DNA of 64,000 nt, taken from assembly GCF_014192275.1 (NCBI RefSeq), contig NZ_JACHXR010000001.1, positions 1 through 64,000 of the forward strand, written 5' to 3'. The position numbers and the translations under genes were made by a program. Origin of the DNA: Halomonas stenophila (GTDB lineage Bacteria > Pseudomonadota > Gammaproteobacteria > Pseudomonadales > Halomonadaceae). Below the pieces are notes generated by a model. The model ran no database searches. It saw only the letters and a program-made list of their open reading frames with translations, and was not told the origin of the DNA. This document shows positions 23,207 to 34,217 of this stretch, one piece after another (position 1 is the stretch's first letter; every line of letters starts with the position of its first letter).

Positions 23207-24337
23207 ATGCTGAAGAAACTGCTCCTCGCCGCCCTCGGCGTGGCCATCCTGGTCGGCGCCCTCGTCTATGCCAAGCTCGACCAGTTCTCGACGATGGGCG
23301 AGGCCGCCGAGAACATGGTGCCGCCGCCCGAGACCGTCACCGCCATGACCGTGGTCGAGGCACAGTGGGAACAGTCGCTTCCCGCGACGGCCACGGTCTC
23401 GGCGGTGCAGGGGGTGACCGTCGGCGCGGAGATCGGGGGACGGGTGACGCGCATCGGCTTCGAATCCGGGGAGACGGTGACGGCCGGCGAGGTGCTGCTG
23501 CAAATGGATACGGCCAGCGAAGAGGCGCAACTCGCTTCGGCCGAGGCGACCGCCGCCCTGGCCAGGGCGGATTTCGCGCGGGCACGCGAGCTGGCCAGGA
23601 ACAACATGGTCTCTCGAGAGGCGGCCGATGCCGCCGAGGCCAGGCTCAAGGAGAGTGCCGCCCAGGTCGACAACATGCACGCTCTGATCGCCAAGAAGAC
23701 GGTCCGCGCGCCGTTTTCCGGCCGCCTGGGACTGCGTCGGGTCAATCTCGGTCAGGTCCTGAGCGAAGGCGATGCCATCGTATCGCTGCAGACGCTGGAT
23801 CCGATCCATGTCGATTTCTCGATCCCGCAGCAACAGATCCGGCGACTGACACCGGGCATGCGCGTGCGGGTGACCACCGATGCCGCCCCCGGCGAGACGC
23901 TGGCCGGTGAGATCATCGCGATCGATCCCGAGATCGATCCGGCGACGCGCAGCGTGCGGGTCCGGGCGCGGGTCGCCAATCCCGACGAGGCGTTGTATGC
24001 GGGCATGTTCGCCCAGGTCGAGGTGCTGCTGCCGGACACGCAGTCGGTGCTGCCGATCGTGCAGACCGCCGTGCTCTACGCGCCCTACGGCGATTCGGTG
24101 TTCGTGGTCGAGCGCATCGAGAACGCGCAATCCGGCGAGACCGAGCGGGTGCTGCGCCAGCGGTTCGTCCGCCTCGGGCGGGCGCGCGGCGATTTCGTCG
24201 ACGTCGTCGAAGGCCTCGCGGCCGGCGAGACCGTGGTGACCAGCGGGGTGTTCAAGCTGCGCACCGGCATGAGCGTGGTCATCGACAACCTGCTGGCGCC
24301 CCGGGCCGAGCTCGAACCGCATCCGGCCGAGTCCTGA
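23207..24337 (+). CDS. RND efflux periplasmic adaptor (membrane fusion protein)
   Basis: This 376-residue adaptor has an N-terminal membrane anchor (MLKKLLLAALGVAILVGALV), a lipoyl/barrel half (GAEIGGRVTRIGFESGETVT), an alpha-hairpin (about residues 100-160) and the second lipoyl half (VRAPFSGRLGLRRVNLGQVL). A beta-barrel and a membrane-proximal domain (GLAAGETVVTSGVFKLRTGM) follow. It links the inner-membrane pump to a TolC-type channel. The start follows CGGAAGAGG. The pump gene follows after 11 bp. No outer-membrane factor is encoded here, so a TolC encoded elsewhere is required. Confidence 0.92.
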   Translation: MLKKLLLAALGVAILVGALVYAKLDQFSTMGEAAENMVPPPETVTAMTVVEAQWEQSLPATATVSAVQGVTVGAEIGGRVTRIGFESGETVTAGEVLLQMDTASEEAQLASAEATAALARADFARARELARNNMVSREAADAAEARLKESAAQVDNMHALIAKKTVRAPFSGRLGLRRVNLGQVLSEGDAIVSLQTLDPIHVDFSIPQQQIRRLTPGMRVRVTTDAAPGETLAGEIIAIDPEIDPATRSVRVRARVANPDEALYAGMFAQVEVLLPDTQSVLPIVQTAVLYAPYGDSVFVVERIENAQSGETERVLRQRFVRLGRARGDFVDVVEGLAAGETVVTSGVFKLRTGMSVVIDNLLAPRAELEPHPAES

Positions 24338-24348
24338 AGCATGGAGCC

Positions 24349-27300
24349 ATGAACGCCTTCACCGATATCTTCATCCGGCGCCCGGTGCTCGGCATCGTCG
24401 TCAACCTGATCATCGTGATCGCCGGACTGAATGCCTGGCATTCGCTGAGCGTACGCCAGTATCCGCTCAGCGAGAACGCCTCGGTGCAGATCACGACCGC
24501 CTACGTCGGCGCCAGCGCGGAGCTGGTGCGCGGCTTCATCACCACGCCCCTCGAGCGCGCCATCGGTGCGGCGGAAGGCATCGACTATGTCGAGTCGAAG
24601 AGCCTGCAGGGCATCTCGATCATCACCGCGCGGCTCAAGCTCGACTACGACTCGACCAAGGCGCTGGCCGATATCTCGTCCAAGGTCGACCAGGTGCGCA
24701 ACGAGCTGCCCGCGGAGGCGGAGGTGCCGGCGATCAGCGTGCAATCGGCCGACTCGGAGTTCGCCGCCGCCTATCTGAGCTTCTCGTCCGACATCCTGAC
24801 GCCGGAGCAGATCACCGATTACCTGACCCGGGTCGTGCAACCGCGACTGTCCGCGGTCACCGGCGTGCAGCGCATCGAGATCTTCGGCGCACGCACCTTC
24901 GCCATGCGCATCTGGCTCAAGCCCGAGCGCATGGCGGCGCTGCATATCAGCCCCTCGCAGGTACGCGAGGCACTGGCCGCCAACAACTACCTGGCGGCGA
25001 TCGGCAGCACCAAGGGCGCGCTGGTCCAGACCCGGCTCGCGGCGAACACCGATCTCCAAAGCGTCGAGGACTTTCGTCGCCTGGTCATCTACCGGCAGGG
25101 CGACACCATCGTGCGCCTGCAGGACATCGCGGACGTCGAACTGGGTGCCGAAGACTACGACACTTTGGTGCGCTATTCGGGGCAGACGGCGGTCTTCGCC
25201 GGGGTGTTCCCGCAGCCCAATGCCAACATCGTCGAGGTGATCGACGGCGTGCGCGTCGAGCTCGACCGGCTGCGGCGCGACCTGCCGGCCGGCCTCGAGG
25301 CCAGCATCGGCTATGACGCCTCCGAATACGTCGACAACGCCATCCGCGAGGTGACGGGCACGCTCATCGACACCCTGTTGATCGTGATCGCGGTGATCTT
25401 CCTGTTCCTCGGTTCGGTGCGCTCGGTGCTGGTGCCGGTGATGGCGATCCCGGTCTCGCTGATTGGCGGCATCTTCCTGATGCAGGTGTTCGGCTTCACG
25501 CTGAACCTGCTGACGCTGCTGGCCATCGTGCTCTCGGTCGGGCTGGTGGTCGATGACGCCATCGTCGTGGTCGAGAACGTCGAGCGGCATCTGCGCGAGG
25601 GCCGCACGCCGCGCGAGGCCGCTCTGCTCGGGGCGCGTGAGCTCATCGCCCCGATCGTCGCCATGACCGTCACCCTGGTCGCGGTGTATATCCCGATCGG
25701 CCTGCAGGGCGGCCTGACCGGCGCGCTGTTCCGCGAGTTCGCCTTCACCCTCGCCGGGGCGGTGGCGATCTCCGGCGTGGTCGCCTTGACGCTCTCGCCG
25801 ACCATGTCGGCGTCGCTGCTGCGCAGCGCCCAGGACGAAGAGCGCGGCCTGACCGGTTGGCTCAACCATCGTTTCGACCGCCTGCGCGAGGCCTATGGCC
25901 GCGGGCTCGGCATGACCCTCGGGGCGCGACCCGCGGTCTATCTGGTGTGGGGCGTGCTGAGCCTGTGCACCATCCCGATGTTCCTGTTCTCGCCCAAGGA
26001 GCTGGCACCGACCGAGGACCAGAGCGTGCTGTTCGGCATCATCAACATCGCCGCCAACGCGACCACCGACCAGAATGCCGTCTACGCCCAGGCGGCCGAA
26101 CAGGTCATGCTGGAGGTGCCGGAGGCCGAACTGACCTTCCAGCTGCTGTTTCCGCCCTCGGTGGGCGCGACGCTGGGCGCCGACGGCTTCAGTGGCGTGG
26201 TGGTGAAGCCCTGGGGCGAGCGCACCCGGACGGTGACCCGCATCCTGCCGGAGGTCCAGGCGGAGGTGTCGAGGATACCGGGTATCCAGATGTTCATGAC
26301 CACGCCGCCGGCGCTGCCGGGCGGCAGCAACTTCCCGGTCGAGTTCCTCATCACCTCGACCGCCGATGCCGAGCGCCTGTTCGAGTTCGCCCAGGCGTTG
26401 CGGGACCGGGCGCTCGAGAGCGGCCTGTTCGCCTTCCCTCCCGACATCGACATGAAGCTCGATCAACCGCAGGCGACGGTGGTGTTCGATCGTGACAAGG
26501 TGGCGGCGCTGGGGCTGAGCCTAGCCCAGGTCGGTGCCGATCTCGGCGTGGCCACCGGCGGTGACTTCGTCAACCGCTTCAACATGGGCGGTCGCAGCTA
26601 CAAGGTGATACCGCTCGTCCAGCGGGTCGATCGGCTCAACAGCGAGCAGCTTCGCGACATCCATGTCGCCGGTCCCGATGGCCAGATGATCCCGCTGTCG
26701 GCGATCGCCCACCTCGAGCACTCGGTCGTGGCACGCTCGCTCAACCGGTTCCAGCAGCTCAACGCCGTCAAGCTCTCGGGGGTGAGCACGCGCACCCTGG
26801 ACGAGGCCCTCGGCTTCCTCGAAGACACCGCCCGCGAGATCCTGCCGCCCGGTTATTCCTTCGATTACACCGGCGAGTCGCGACAGTTGCGCACCGAGGG
26901 CAACAGGTTCCTGCCGGCCTTCTCGCTGGCCGTGGTGATGATCTTCCTGGTGCTGGCGGTGCAGTTCAATTCGTTCCGCGACCCCTTGGTGATCCTCGCC
27001 GGCTCGGTGCCGCTGGCGATGTTCGGCGCGCTGATCTTCACCGTGCTGAAGATGCCCGATCCCAACATGGCGTACTGGACCAACGGCTGGACCACGACCA
27101 TGAACATCTATGCCCAGGTCGGCATGGTCACCCTGGTCGGGCTGATCGCCAAGAACGGCATCCTCATCGTCGAGTTCGCCAACAAGCGGCAGCAACAGGG
27201 CGCGAGCAAGCTCGACGCCGTCCACGAGGCGGCGATGATCCGCCTGCGGCCCGTGCTGATGACCAGCGTGGCGACCATCGCCGGCCATTTCCCGCTGGTG

Positions 27301-27477
27301 CTGGTGACGGGGGCCGGCGCCGCGGCACGCAACTCGATCGGCCTGGTGCTCGTCGGGGGCATGGCGATCGGCACGCTGTTCACCCTGTTCGTGGTGCCGT
27401 CGCTGTATGTGCTGATGGCCAGGGACAAGCAGGCGGCAGGCGGTATCGCCGGCGGGGAAGGCGCATACCGATCATGA
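24349..27477 (+). CDS. RND efflux pump, inner-membrane permease (HAE1 type)
   Basis: This 1,042-residue pump has the usual 12-helix architecture with two large periplasmic loops. The proton-relay signature VGLVVDDAIVVVENV lies near residues 396-410, and the matching lysine is in GLIAKNGILIVEFANK near residue 934. The start MNAFTDIFIRRPVLGIVVNL is typical of the MexF/MuxB-like hydrophobe pumps. It would extrude antibiotics, detergents or other amphiphiles driven by protons; the substrate range cannot be read from sequence. It is the second gene of the operon with the adaptor. No regulatory gene of TetR type is adjacent. Confidence 0.95.
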   Translation: MNAFTDIFIRRPVLGIVVNLIIVIAGLNAWHSLSVRQYPLSENASVQITTAYVGASAELVRGFITTPLERAIGAAEGIDYVESKSLQGISIITARLKLDYDSTKALADISSKVDQVRNELPAEAEVPAISVQSADSEFAAAYLSFSSDILTPEQITDYLTRVVQPRLSAVTGVQRIEIFGARTFAMRIWLKPERMAALHISPSQVREALAANNYLAAIGSTKGALVQTRLAANTDLQSVEDFRRLVIYRQGDTIVRLQDIADVELGAEDYDTLVRYSGQTAVFAGVFPQPNANIVEVIDGVRVELDRLRRDLPAGLEASIGYDASEYVDNAIREVTGTLIDTLLIVIAVIFLFLGSVRSVLVPVMAIPVSLIGGIFLMQVFGFTLNLLTLLAIVLSVGLVVDDAIVVVENVERHLREGRTPREAALLGARELIAPIVAMTVTLVAVYIPIGLQGGLTGALFREFAFTLAGAVAISGVVALTLSPTMSASLLRSAQDEERGLTGWLNHRFDRLREAYGRGLGMTLGARPAVYLVWGVLSLCTIPMFLFSPKELAPTEDQSVLFGIINIAANATTDQNAVYAQAAEQVMLEVPEAELTFQLLFPPSVGATLGADGFSGVVVKPWGERTRTVTRILPEVQAEVSRIPGIQMFMTTPPALPGGSNFPVEFLITSTADAERLFEFAQALRDRALESGLFAFPPDIDMKLDQPQATVVFDRDKVAALGLSLAQVGADLGVATGGDFVNRFNMGGRSYKVIPLVQRVDRLNSEQLRDIHVAGPDGQMIPLSAIAHLEHSVVARSLNRFQQLNAVKLSGVSTRTLDEALGFLEDTAREILPPGYSFDYTGESRQLRTEGNRFLPAFSLAVVMIFLVLAVQFNSFRDPLVILAGSVPLAMFGALIFTVLKMPDPNMAYWTNGWTTTMNIYAQVGMVTLVGLIAKNGILIVEFANKRQQQGASKLDAVHEAAMIRLRPVLMTSVATIAGHFPLVLVTGAGAAARNSIGLVLVGGMAIGTLFTLFVVPSLYVLMARDKQAAGGIAGGEGAYRS

Positions 27478-27720
27478 TCGGCATGCGCGTCTGACCCCGC
27501 ACTTCCGGCCCGGATAGTTCGGGTGCTTCGTCACGGCATGGAGATTCGACGATCCAGCATGCGCCCCCTGCGCCAGCCAAGTCGGCAGCCGACGCCGCCA
27601 TGCCACGGCGCTGGCGATGGCGTCGATGCGGGCCTGGTCGAAAGTGGCCGAGGCCGGAGGCGGTATATGTGACGGGGTAATCGGCGGACAGCCCCCCGTC
27701 ACCCAGTTACCGGCCCCCCT

Positions 27721-27767
27721 TCGCCGTCGTCGCGGTCCCCCTGTACGGGACCGCCAGAGGACGGCGA
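27721..27767. terminator. Nested hairpin between convergent genes
   Basis: An outer stem TCGCCGTC (27721-27728) / GACGGCGA (27760-27767) encloses an inner stem GCGGTCCC (27732-27739) / GGGACCGC (27747-27754). A further 7-bp hairpin GGCGACG/CGTCGCC (27763-27778) abuts the dienelactone hydrolase stop. Probably a bidirectional terminator. The rest of 27478-27778 shows no gene. Confidence 0.6.
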
Positions 27768-27778
27768 CGAACGTCGCC

Positions 27779-28519
27779 TTACAGCGTCTCGTCCAGCAGC
27801 ATGGCCAGCCGCTTGTGATGCAGGGCGTCGGCGGCCGCGTCGTAGGAGGGGGCGTCCTTGGCCGTGAAGCCGTGGGCGGCGCCCTGGTAGAGCTCGGTGG
27901 TGAAGTGCACGCCGGCGTCGGCCAGCGCCTCGTCCAGGCGGGCGATCTGCTCGGGGGGCAGCAGCTCGTCCTTGTCGGCGTGGCCGAGATAGACGCGCCC
28001 CTCGATGGTGCCGACCACATGCACGGGGCTTGCCGGGTCGTCGGCCTCCGCCAGCCGGGCCGAGTGAAACCCGGCCGCGGCGGCCACCCGGCCGGGGTGT
28101 TCGGCCGCCATGCGCAGCGCGAAGGCCCCGGTCAGGCAGTAGCCGACCACGCCCACCCTGCCGTCCGCGAACTCGGCCTCGCTATCGATGCCGTCGAGGA
28201 GGGCGGTGAAGTCGCGGGATTGCGCCTCGGGTGTCAGGTGGGCGGCATACTCGAGCAGGGTGGGCCGCACGTCCGGATCGCGGAAGGACTTGCCCTCCGG
28301 CACGACGGCACCGGTTGCATCGCGGTAGTAGACGTTGGGCATCAGGACGGCGTAGCCGTGGTCCGCGACCCGCTGGGCCTTCTCGTGATAGCAGGGGCGC
28401 AGGCCGCCGATATCGGTGAACAGCACCACGGCCGGCAGCGGGCCGCCGGCGTCGTCGGGCGTGAAGACATGGGCGTCGATGGTGCCGTCGGCGGCGGGGA
28501 TGTCGATAGCGCGAGACAT
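27779..28519 (-). CDS. Dienelactone hydrolase family protein
   Basis: This 246-residue alpha/beta hydrolase has the dienelactone-hydrolase nucleophile elbow VVGYCLTGAFAL with cysteine C128, an acid in YLGHADKDE (D182 or D184) and H216 in QGAAHGFTA. DLH enzymes hydrolyse lactones such as dienelactone from aromatic catabolism, but many homologues act on unknown esters. No aromatic-degradation genes are nearby. It is transcribed alone; the next minus-strand gene upstream is 92 bp away. Confidence 0.88.
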   Translation of the reverse strand: MSRAIDIPAADGTIDAHVFTPDDAGGPLPAVVLFTDIGGLRPCYHEKAQRVADHGYAVLMPNVYYRDATGAVVPEGKSFRDPDVRPTLLEYAAHLTPEAQSRDFTALLDGIDSEAEFADGRVGVVGYCLTGAFALRMAAEHPGRVAAAAGFHSARLAEADDPASPVHVVGTIEGRVYLGHADKDELLPPEQIARLDEALADAGVHFTTELYQGAAHGFTAKDAPSYDAAADALHHKRLAMLLDETL

Positions 28520-28611
28520 GAAGGGGCTCCGGGGTGTCGATGGCGGATATCGTCAGGGACAAAGGTAACCAGAGACGAATCTAACCGGAGACGGGCCCGC
28601 TGGCGAGGTCG

Positions 28612-28932
28612 TTACTGCCCGGCCCCGATGGTCAGTCGCAGGGCCTGCAGGCCGTCGAGCTCGAGGCGCACCTCCTCCGAGAAGAGCGGATGGCCATGCA
28701 GGCGCAGGTCGACGGTGGCCGAGGCGCCCTGGTAGTTGACGTCGGCGGAGATCGTCGCCTCCGTGCCCAGGGGGGCCAGCGGGCCGTAGTCGACGCCCTC
28801 CACCTCCAGGGCGGTCAGGCCGACGTCGGCGAGCGCCTGCTCGACGTCGTCCTTGACGGTCATGCCATAGCTGACATAGAGCCCGCCATAGGCCAGGCCG
28901 ACGATCACGATGAGGGACAAGAGGCGGCCCAC
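28612..28932 (-). CDS. Small membrane-anchored protein of unknown function
   Basis: This 106-residue protein has one N-terminal hydrophobic segment (MGRLLSLIVIVGLAYGGLYV), then a soluble alpha/beta region with alternating hydrophobic residues (ATISADVNYQGASATVDLRL). It looks like a periplasmic domain tethered to the inner membrane. I do not recognise a family. The coding pattern and the GGAGACC ribosome-binding site ahead of the ATG support it as real. Confidence 0.7.
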   Translation of the reverse strand: MGRLLSLIVIVGLAYGGLYVSYGMTVKDDVEQALADVGLTALEVEGVDYGPLAPLGTEATISADVNYQGASATVDLRLHGHPLFSEEVRLELDGLQALRLTIGAGQ

Positions 28933-28973
28933 GGCGGTCTCCTTGGTGAGGGCATGAGGAATCGTGGCGGCGT

Positions 28974-29381
28974 TTATACCACAGAACGGCGGGCGCGGGG
29001 CCCCCAGCCGCCCTCGCGGATCGCGAGGCAGCCCGCCACGTCGAGGTTGTAGAGATACAGCCAGGCCGGCCCGAAGGCGGTGGGGTGCACGACCCGGTCG
29101 TAGGTGCCGCTCGCCGGGTGGCGGACCCGGTAGTCCTCCAGCCGGTCGAGGTCGGCGAGCAGCGCCGCATCGACGCGAAACACCTCGATCTCGACGCCCC
29201 GCGAGGGCTCGAGCCGAGCGCCGGGGTAGGGGCCCAGGTCGTAGAGGGTGGCGTCAGTGAGCCGATCCGTGCCCACGAAGTCGGCACCCTCCAGCCAGTG
29301 GTGATTGCGCAGGCCGCGCTTCAGGGTGCCATAGACGGCGACCAGGGGCGTGCGCTCGATGGCGATGGCGGGGCTAGGCAT
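28974..29381 (-). CDS. Gamma-glutamylcyclotransferase-like (AIG2 family) protein
   Basis: This 135-residue protein has the AIG2/GGCT signature VYGTLKRG (residues 16-23) near the N-terminus, PYPGARLEPSRG, and an acidic LDRLEDYRV motif corresponding to the catalytic-glutamate region. The C-terminal AWLYLYNLD strand is typical. Such enzymes release 5-oxoproline from gamma-glutamyl-amines or -peptides. It could conceptually relate to gamma-glutamyl chemistry of the amidoligase pair at 5-6.7 kb, but it is far away, so this remains speculation. Confidence 0.82.
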   Translation of the reverse strand: MPSPAIAIERTPLVAVYGTLKRGLRNHHWLEGADFVGTDRLTDATLYDLGPYPGARLEPSRGVEIEVFRVDAALLADLDRLEDYRVRHPASGTYDRVVHPTAFGPAWLYLYNLDVAGCLAIREGGWGPRARRSVV

Positions 29382-29465
29382 GGGGGCTGTCCTCTCCGCG
29401 AGTGGGCGGACGCCAGTTTAACAAAGCTCGCCGTTCGGGGCTGATCCGGCGACAGCTCTACGAGG

Positions 29466-29623
29466 AGGCGCTGTGAACCCATCCCTGGGCGCTACCGACG
29501 CCCTGCGGCGCTCTCGCATCCTGCTCCGCTTGCAGGGCCGGTGCTGGCCATCCATGGCCAGCCCGTTCGGAGCAATGCTCCTCACCCATGGCGTAGGACC
29601 TCCTCTACAACCTGTCCCCGGCG
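29466..29623. repeat. Intergenic repeat, family B, long copy
   Basis: The ends GGCGCTGTGAACCCATCCCT and GGCGTAGGACCTCCTCTACA...CTGTCCCCGGCG recur at 39642-39694, where about 105 central bases are missing. The central part contains CCATCCATGG and related short palindromic pieces. The repeat lies 33 bp beyond the end of cdd, at the end of the nucleoside regulon. Confidence 0.75.
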
Positions 29624-29655
29624 CCCCTCACTCGTTCAGGGGGAGCGCCGAGGGC

Positions 29656-30078
29656 TCAGTCCATCGCCGAGTCGCGGCCCAGGTTCTCGGGGCCGAAGGA
29701 GTCCGGCAGCAGCTCGTCCATGGTGTAGCGGCGGAGCAGCCGGCCCTCGGCGTCGACCACGCGGATCCGCGTCTCGGGGGTGGCGAACTCGCGGAGGCGC
29801 TGGCGGCAGTCGCCGCAGGGCGTGCACAGGTGCTGGCCCGGCCCGATCACGTAGACCTCGCGCAGCTCGCGCTCGCCGGCGCTGGCCATGGCAGCGATGG
29901 CCGAGGCCTCGGCGCAGAGTCCCTTGTAGTGGGCCACCTCGACGTTGGCGCCGGCATAGCGGGTGCCGCTCTCGCTGACCACCAGGGCGCCCACCGGGTG
30001 GTGGGAATAGGGCGCATAGGCGCGGTCGCGCACTTGGATCAGCGCCTCGACGATGCTCGCCTCGATCTCGCCGCTCAT
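29656..30078 (-). CDS. cdd: Cytidine deaminase
   Basis: This 140-residue homotetrameric-type cytidine deaminase has zinc ligands C55 in GLCAEASAI (with E57 as the proton shuttle) and C88 and C91 in CTPCGDCRQ. It converts cytidine and deoxycytidine to uridine and deoxyuridine, feeding the phosphorylases encoded just upstream. It overlaps the end of deoD by four bases (ATGA). It is the last gene of the nucleoside regulon. Confidence 0.95.
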   Translation of the reverse strand: MSGEIEASIVEALIQVRDRAYAPYSHHPVGALVVSESGTRYAGANVEVAHYKGLCAEASAIAAMASAGERELREVYVIGPGQHLCTPCGDCRQRLREFATPETRIRVVDAEGRLLRRYTMDELLPDSFGPENLGRDSAMD

Positions 30079-30809
30079 GCGCCTGCCTCCCCGGCCGCAT
30101 CGTCACGCAGCACGCCGTCCAGGGCGATGGTCACCATCTCGTCGAAGGTGGTGGCGCGCGCCTCGCTGGACAGGGAGTCGCCGTTGACGATGTGGTCGGA
30201 GACCGTGCAGATCGTCATGGCCCGGGCGCCGAACTCCGCGGCCACCCCAAAGAGGCCGGCGGCCTCCATCTCCACGCCGACGATGCCGTAGCGGCGCAGG
30301 GTCTCGATCAGCGCGGTGTCCGGGTTGTAGAACAGGTCCGCCGAGAAGAGGTTGCCGACCTTCACCGGCACGCCCTGGGCCGCGGCGGCATCCACCGCAT
30401 GGCGGGTCAGGTCGAAGTCGGCGATGGCGGCGAAGTCGTGGCCGAGGAAGCGGGTGCGGTTGACGCCGGAATCGGTGCTCGCGCCCATGCCGATCACCAC
30501 GTCGCGCACCGCCACGTCGTCGCGGACCGCCCCGCAGGAGCCGACCCGGATCAGACGCTTGACGTCGTAGTCGGTGATCAGCTCCTTGGCGTAGATCGAC
30601 ACCGAGGGGATGCCCATGCCGTGGCCCATCACCGAGATCTCGCGGCCCTGGTAGGTGCCGGTGTAGCCGGACATGTTGCGCACGCTGTTTACCTGGCGAA
30701 CGTCGCTGAGGAACGTCTCGGCGATGTGCTGGGCGCGCAGCGGGTCGCCGGGCATCAGCACGGTATCGGCGAAGTCGCCGCGTTTGGCCTCAATATGGGG
30801 GGTAGCCAT
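30075..30809 (-). CDS. deoD: Purine-nucleoside phosphorylase
   Basis: This 244-residue PNP-1 family hexameric-type phosphorylase begins [20 protein letters not shown] and contains [47 protein letters not shown] and [10 protein letters not shown], all diagnostic of bacterial DeoD. It phosphorolyses purine (deoxy)ribonucleosides to base plus (deoxy)ribose-1-phosphate. The start ATG overlaps the deoB stop by one base. Its product is the substrate of DeoB. Confidence 0.96.
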   Translation of the reverse strand: MATPHIEAKRGDFADTVLMPGDPLRAQHIAETFLSDVRQVNSVRNMSGYTGTYQGREISVMGHGMGIPSVSIYAKELITDYDVKRLIRVGSCGAVRDDVAVRDVVIGMGASTDSGVNRTRFLGHDFAAIADFDLTRHAVDAAAAQGVPVKVGNLFSADLFYNPDTALIETLRRYGIVGVEMEAAGLFGVAAEFGARAMTICTVSDHIVNGDSLSSEARATTFDEMVTIALDGVLRDDAAGEAGA

Positions 30810-32049
30810 CAATGCTCTCCTTGGCGGGGGGGATCGGGGAGGAAGCTCTCGCCGTCGTCCATAGGCGGCAGGCCGAAGTGCTCGGCCAGGCTCTGGCCGA
30901 TGTCGGCGAAGCTTTCGCGTGCGCCGAGCGAGCCGGCGGCGAGGCCGGCGCCCACGGCCAGCACCGGCACGTGCTCGCGGGTGTGGTCGCTGCCGGTCCA
31001 GGTCGGGTCGCAGCCGTGGTCGGCGGTGAGCACCAGCAGGTCGTCGGGTGCCAGGCGCTCGAGCAGCTCGGGGAGCCGGGCGTCGAGGGCCTCCAGGGCG
31101 GCGGCATAGCCGGCCACGTCGCGACGGTGGCCGTAGACCATGTCGAAGTCGACGAAGTTGGTCATGACCAGGGTGCGGTCCCCGGCCGCCTCGAGCGCCG
31201 CCAGGGTGGCGTCGAACAGGGCGTCGTGACCGTTGGCCTTGATCGTCTCGCTGATGCCGCAGTGGGCGTAGATGTCGGCGATCTTGCCGATCGCCACCAC
31301 CTGGCCGCCATCGTCGTGCAGGCGCTGGAGCACCGTGGGGGCGGGCGGCTCGACGCTGTAGTCGCTGCGCGCGGCGGTGCGGGTGAAGCTCGCGGCGTCG
31401 TCGCCGGTGAAGGGGCGGGCGATCACCCGGCCGATGTTGTAGGGCTCGAGCAGGCGCCGGGCGATCTCGCAGACCTCGTAGAGCCGCGCCAGGCCGAAGG
31501 TCTCCTCGTGGGCGGCGATCTGGAACACCGAATCCGCCGAGGTGTAGACGATGGGCTTGCCGGTGCGCACGTGCTCCTCGCCGAGGCGGGCGATGATCTC
31601 GGTGCCGGAGGCGTGACAGTCGCCCAGCACGCCGGGTAGCTCGGCCTCGCGGATCAGTGCCTCGAGCAGCGCCCGGGGGAAGCTGTGCGTCTTCGCGGTG
31701 AAGTAGCCCCACTCGAAGCGCACCGGGACCCCGGCGAGTTCCCAGTGGCCGGAGGGGGTGTCCTTGCCCGAGGAGAGTTCGCGGGCATGGCCGTAGGCCC
31801 CGTCGACCGCCGTCGGCGGCGTGACCCCCTCGGCCCAGTCGCCGGTGCACTCGCGGTGGGCATGGAAGAGCCCCAGCCGGCCCAGGTGGGGCAGGTGCAG
31901 CGGGCCCTGGCGGGCCTCTCCGTCTGCTTGGCCCCGGGCGCAGGCCGCGGCGATATGGCCCAGGGTATCGGCCCCGGCATCGCCGAAGGCCGGGGCATCC
32001 GGGGTGGCACCGATGCCGAAGGAGTCGAGGACGAGCACGAGGGCGCGGG

Positions 32050-32053
<4 letters not shown>
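30809..32053 (-). CDS. deoB: Phosphopentomutase
   Basis: This 414-residue alkaline-phosphatase-fold mutase starts [19 protein letters not shown] with the metal-binding aspartate and has the catalytic-threonine region [29 protein letters not shown] completes the second metal site. It interconverts (deoxy)ribose-1-phosphate and -5-phosphate, linking the phosphorylases to DeoC and the pentose-phosphate enzymes. It overlaps deoA by four bases and deoD by one, so the deo genes form one coupled message. Confidence 0.96.
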
Positions 32054-33377
<1,324 letters not shown>

Positions 33378-33378
<1 letters not shown>

Positions 33379-34154
33379 CAGTAGCCCGCCTCGGGGGTGG
33401 CGACGCCACCCGCCAGGCCGAGGGTGACGAGCAGGTCGTCGAGCAGGCCGGAGGCGCCGAAGCGGAAGTGGGCCGGGGTGACCCAGGCCGCCCCCATGAG
33501 TCGCTCGGCCAGGGCCAGGTAGGCGTCGGCATCCTCGGCGGTGCGCACCCCGCCGGCGGCCTTGAAGCCCACGTCGCGGTCGCTGTCGCGGATCACCTCG
33601 AGCAGGATCTGGGCGGCCTCCAGGGTGGCGTTCACCGCCACCTTGCCGGTGGAGGTCTTGAGGAAGTCGGCGCCGCCGGCGACCGCGAGCTCCGCGGCAC
33701 GGTGGATCAGCGCCGGGTCCTCGAGCTCGCCGGTCTCGAGGATCACCTTGAGGGTCTTGTCGCCGCAGGCCGCCTTGCACATCTCGACCAGTTCCTGGCC
33801 CACGGCCTCGTCGCCCGCCAGCAGGGCGCGATAGGGAAAGACCACGTCGACCTCGTCGGCCCCGGAGGCCACGGCCTCGCGGGTCTCCCGGGCAGCGCCC
33901 ATGACGTCGGCGTCGCCGTGGGGGAAGTTGGTGACCGTGGCGATCTTCACCGTGTCGTTGAGCCGGTGGGCGGTCAGGGCCCGGCGGGCCGGGACGATGA
34001 AGTTGGGGTGGACGCAGACCGCCGCCGGTGTCCCCGCCGGGGTCTTGGCCCGCTGGCACAGCGCCTCGATGGTGGCATCGGTGTCGTCGTCGTTGAGGCT
34101 GGTGAGATCCATCAGCGAGAGAGCCTGGCGGGCAGCGCGTTGCAGATCGGTCAT
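33378..34154 (-). CDS. deoC: Deoxyribose-phosphate aldolase
   Basis: This 258-residue class-I aldolase has the Schiff-base lysine in [16 protein letters not shown] and the relay lysine in [11 protein letters not shown]. It belongs to the E. coli-type DeoC subfamily, with [12 protein letters not shown] near the start. It cleaves deoxyribose-5-phosphate to glyceraldehyde-3-phosphate and acetaldehyde. The start is the ATG after ACAGGACGATCCC; the in-frame extension upstream is not needed. It lies 63 bp after nupC. Confidence 0.95.
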
Positions 34155-34217
34155 GGGATCGTCCTGTAAACGGGAATGGAGGCGCCGCGGTGGTGGCCGC
34201 GGCACGGGCCGGTTTCC

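Noticed and set aside
24085..26466. 793-codon minus-strand frame opposite the RND operon
   Set aside because: Low-complexity composition and exact antisense of conserved RND motifs; not a gene.
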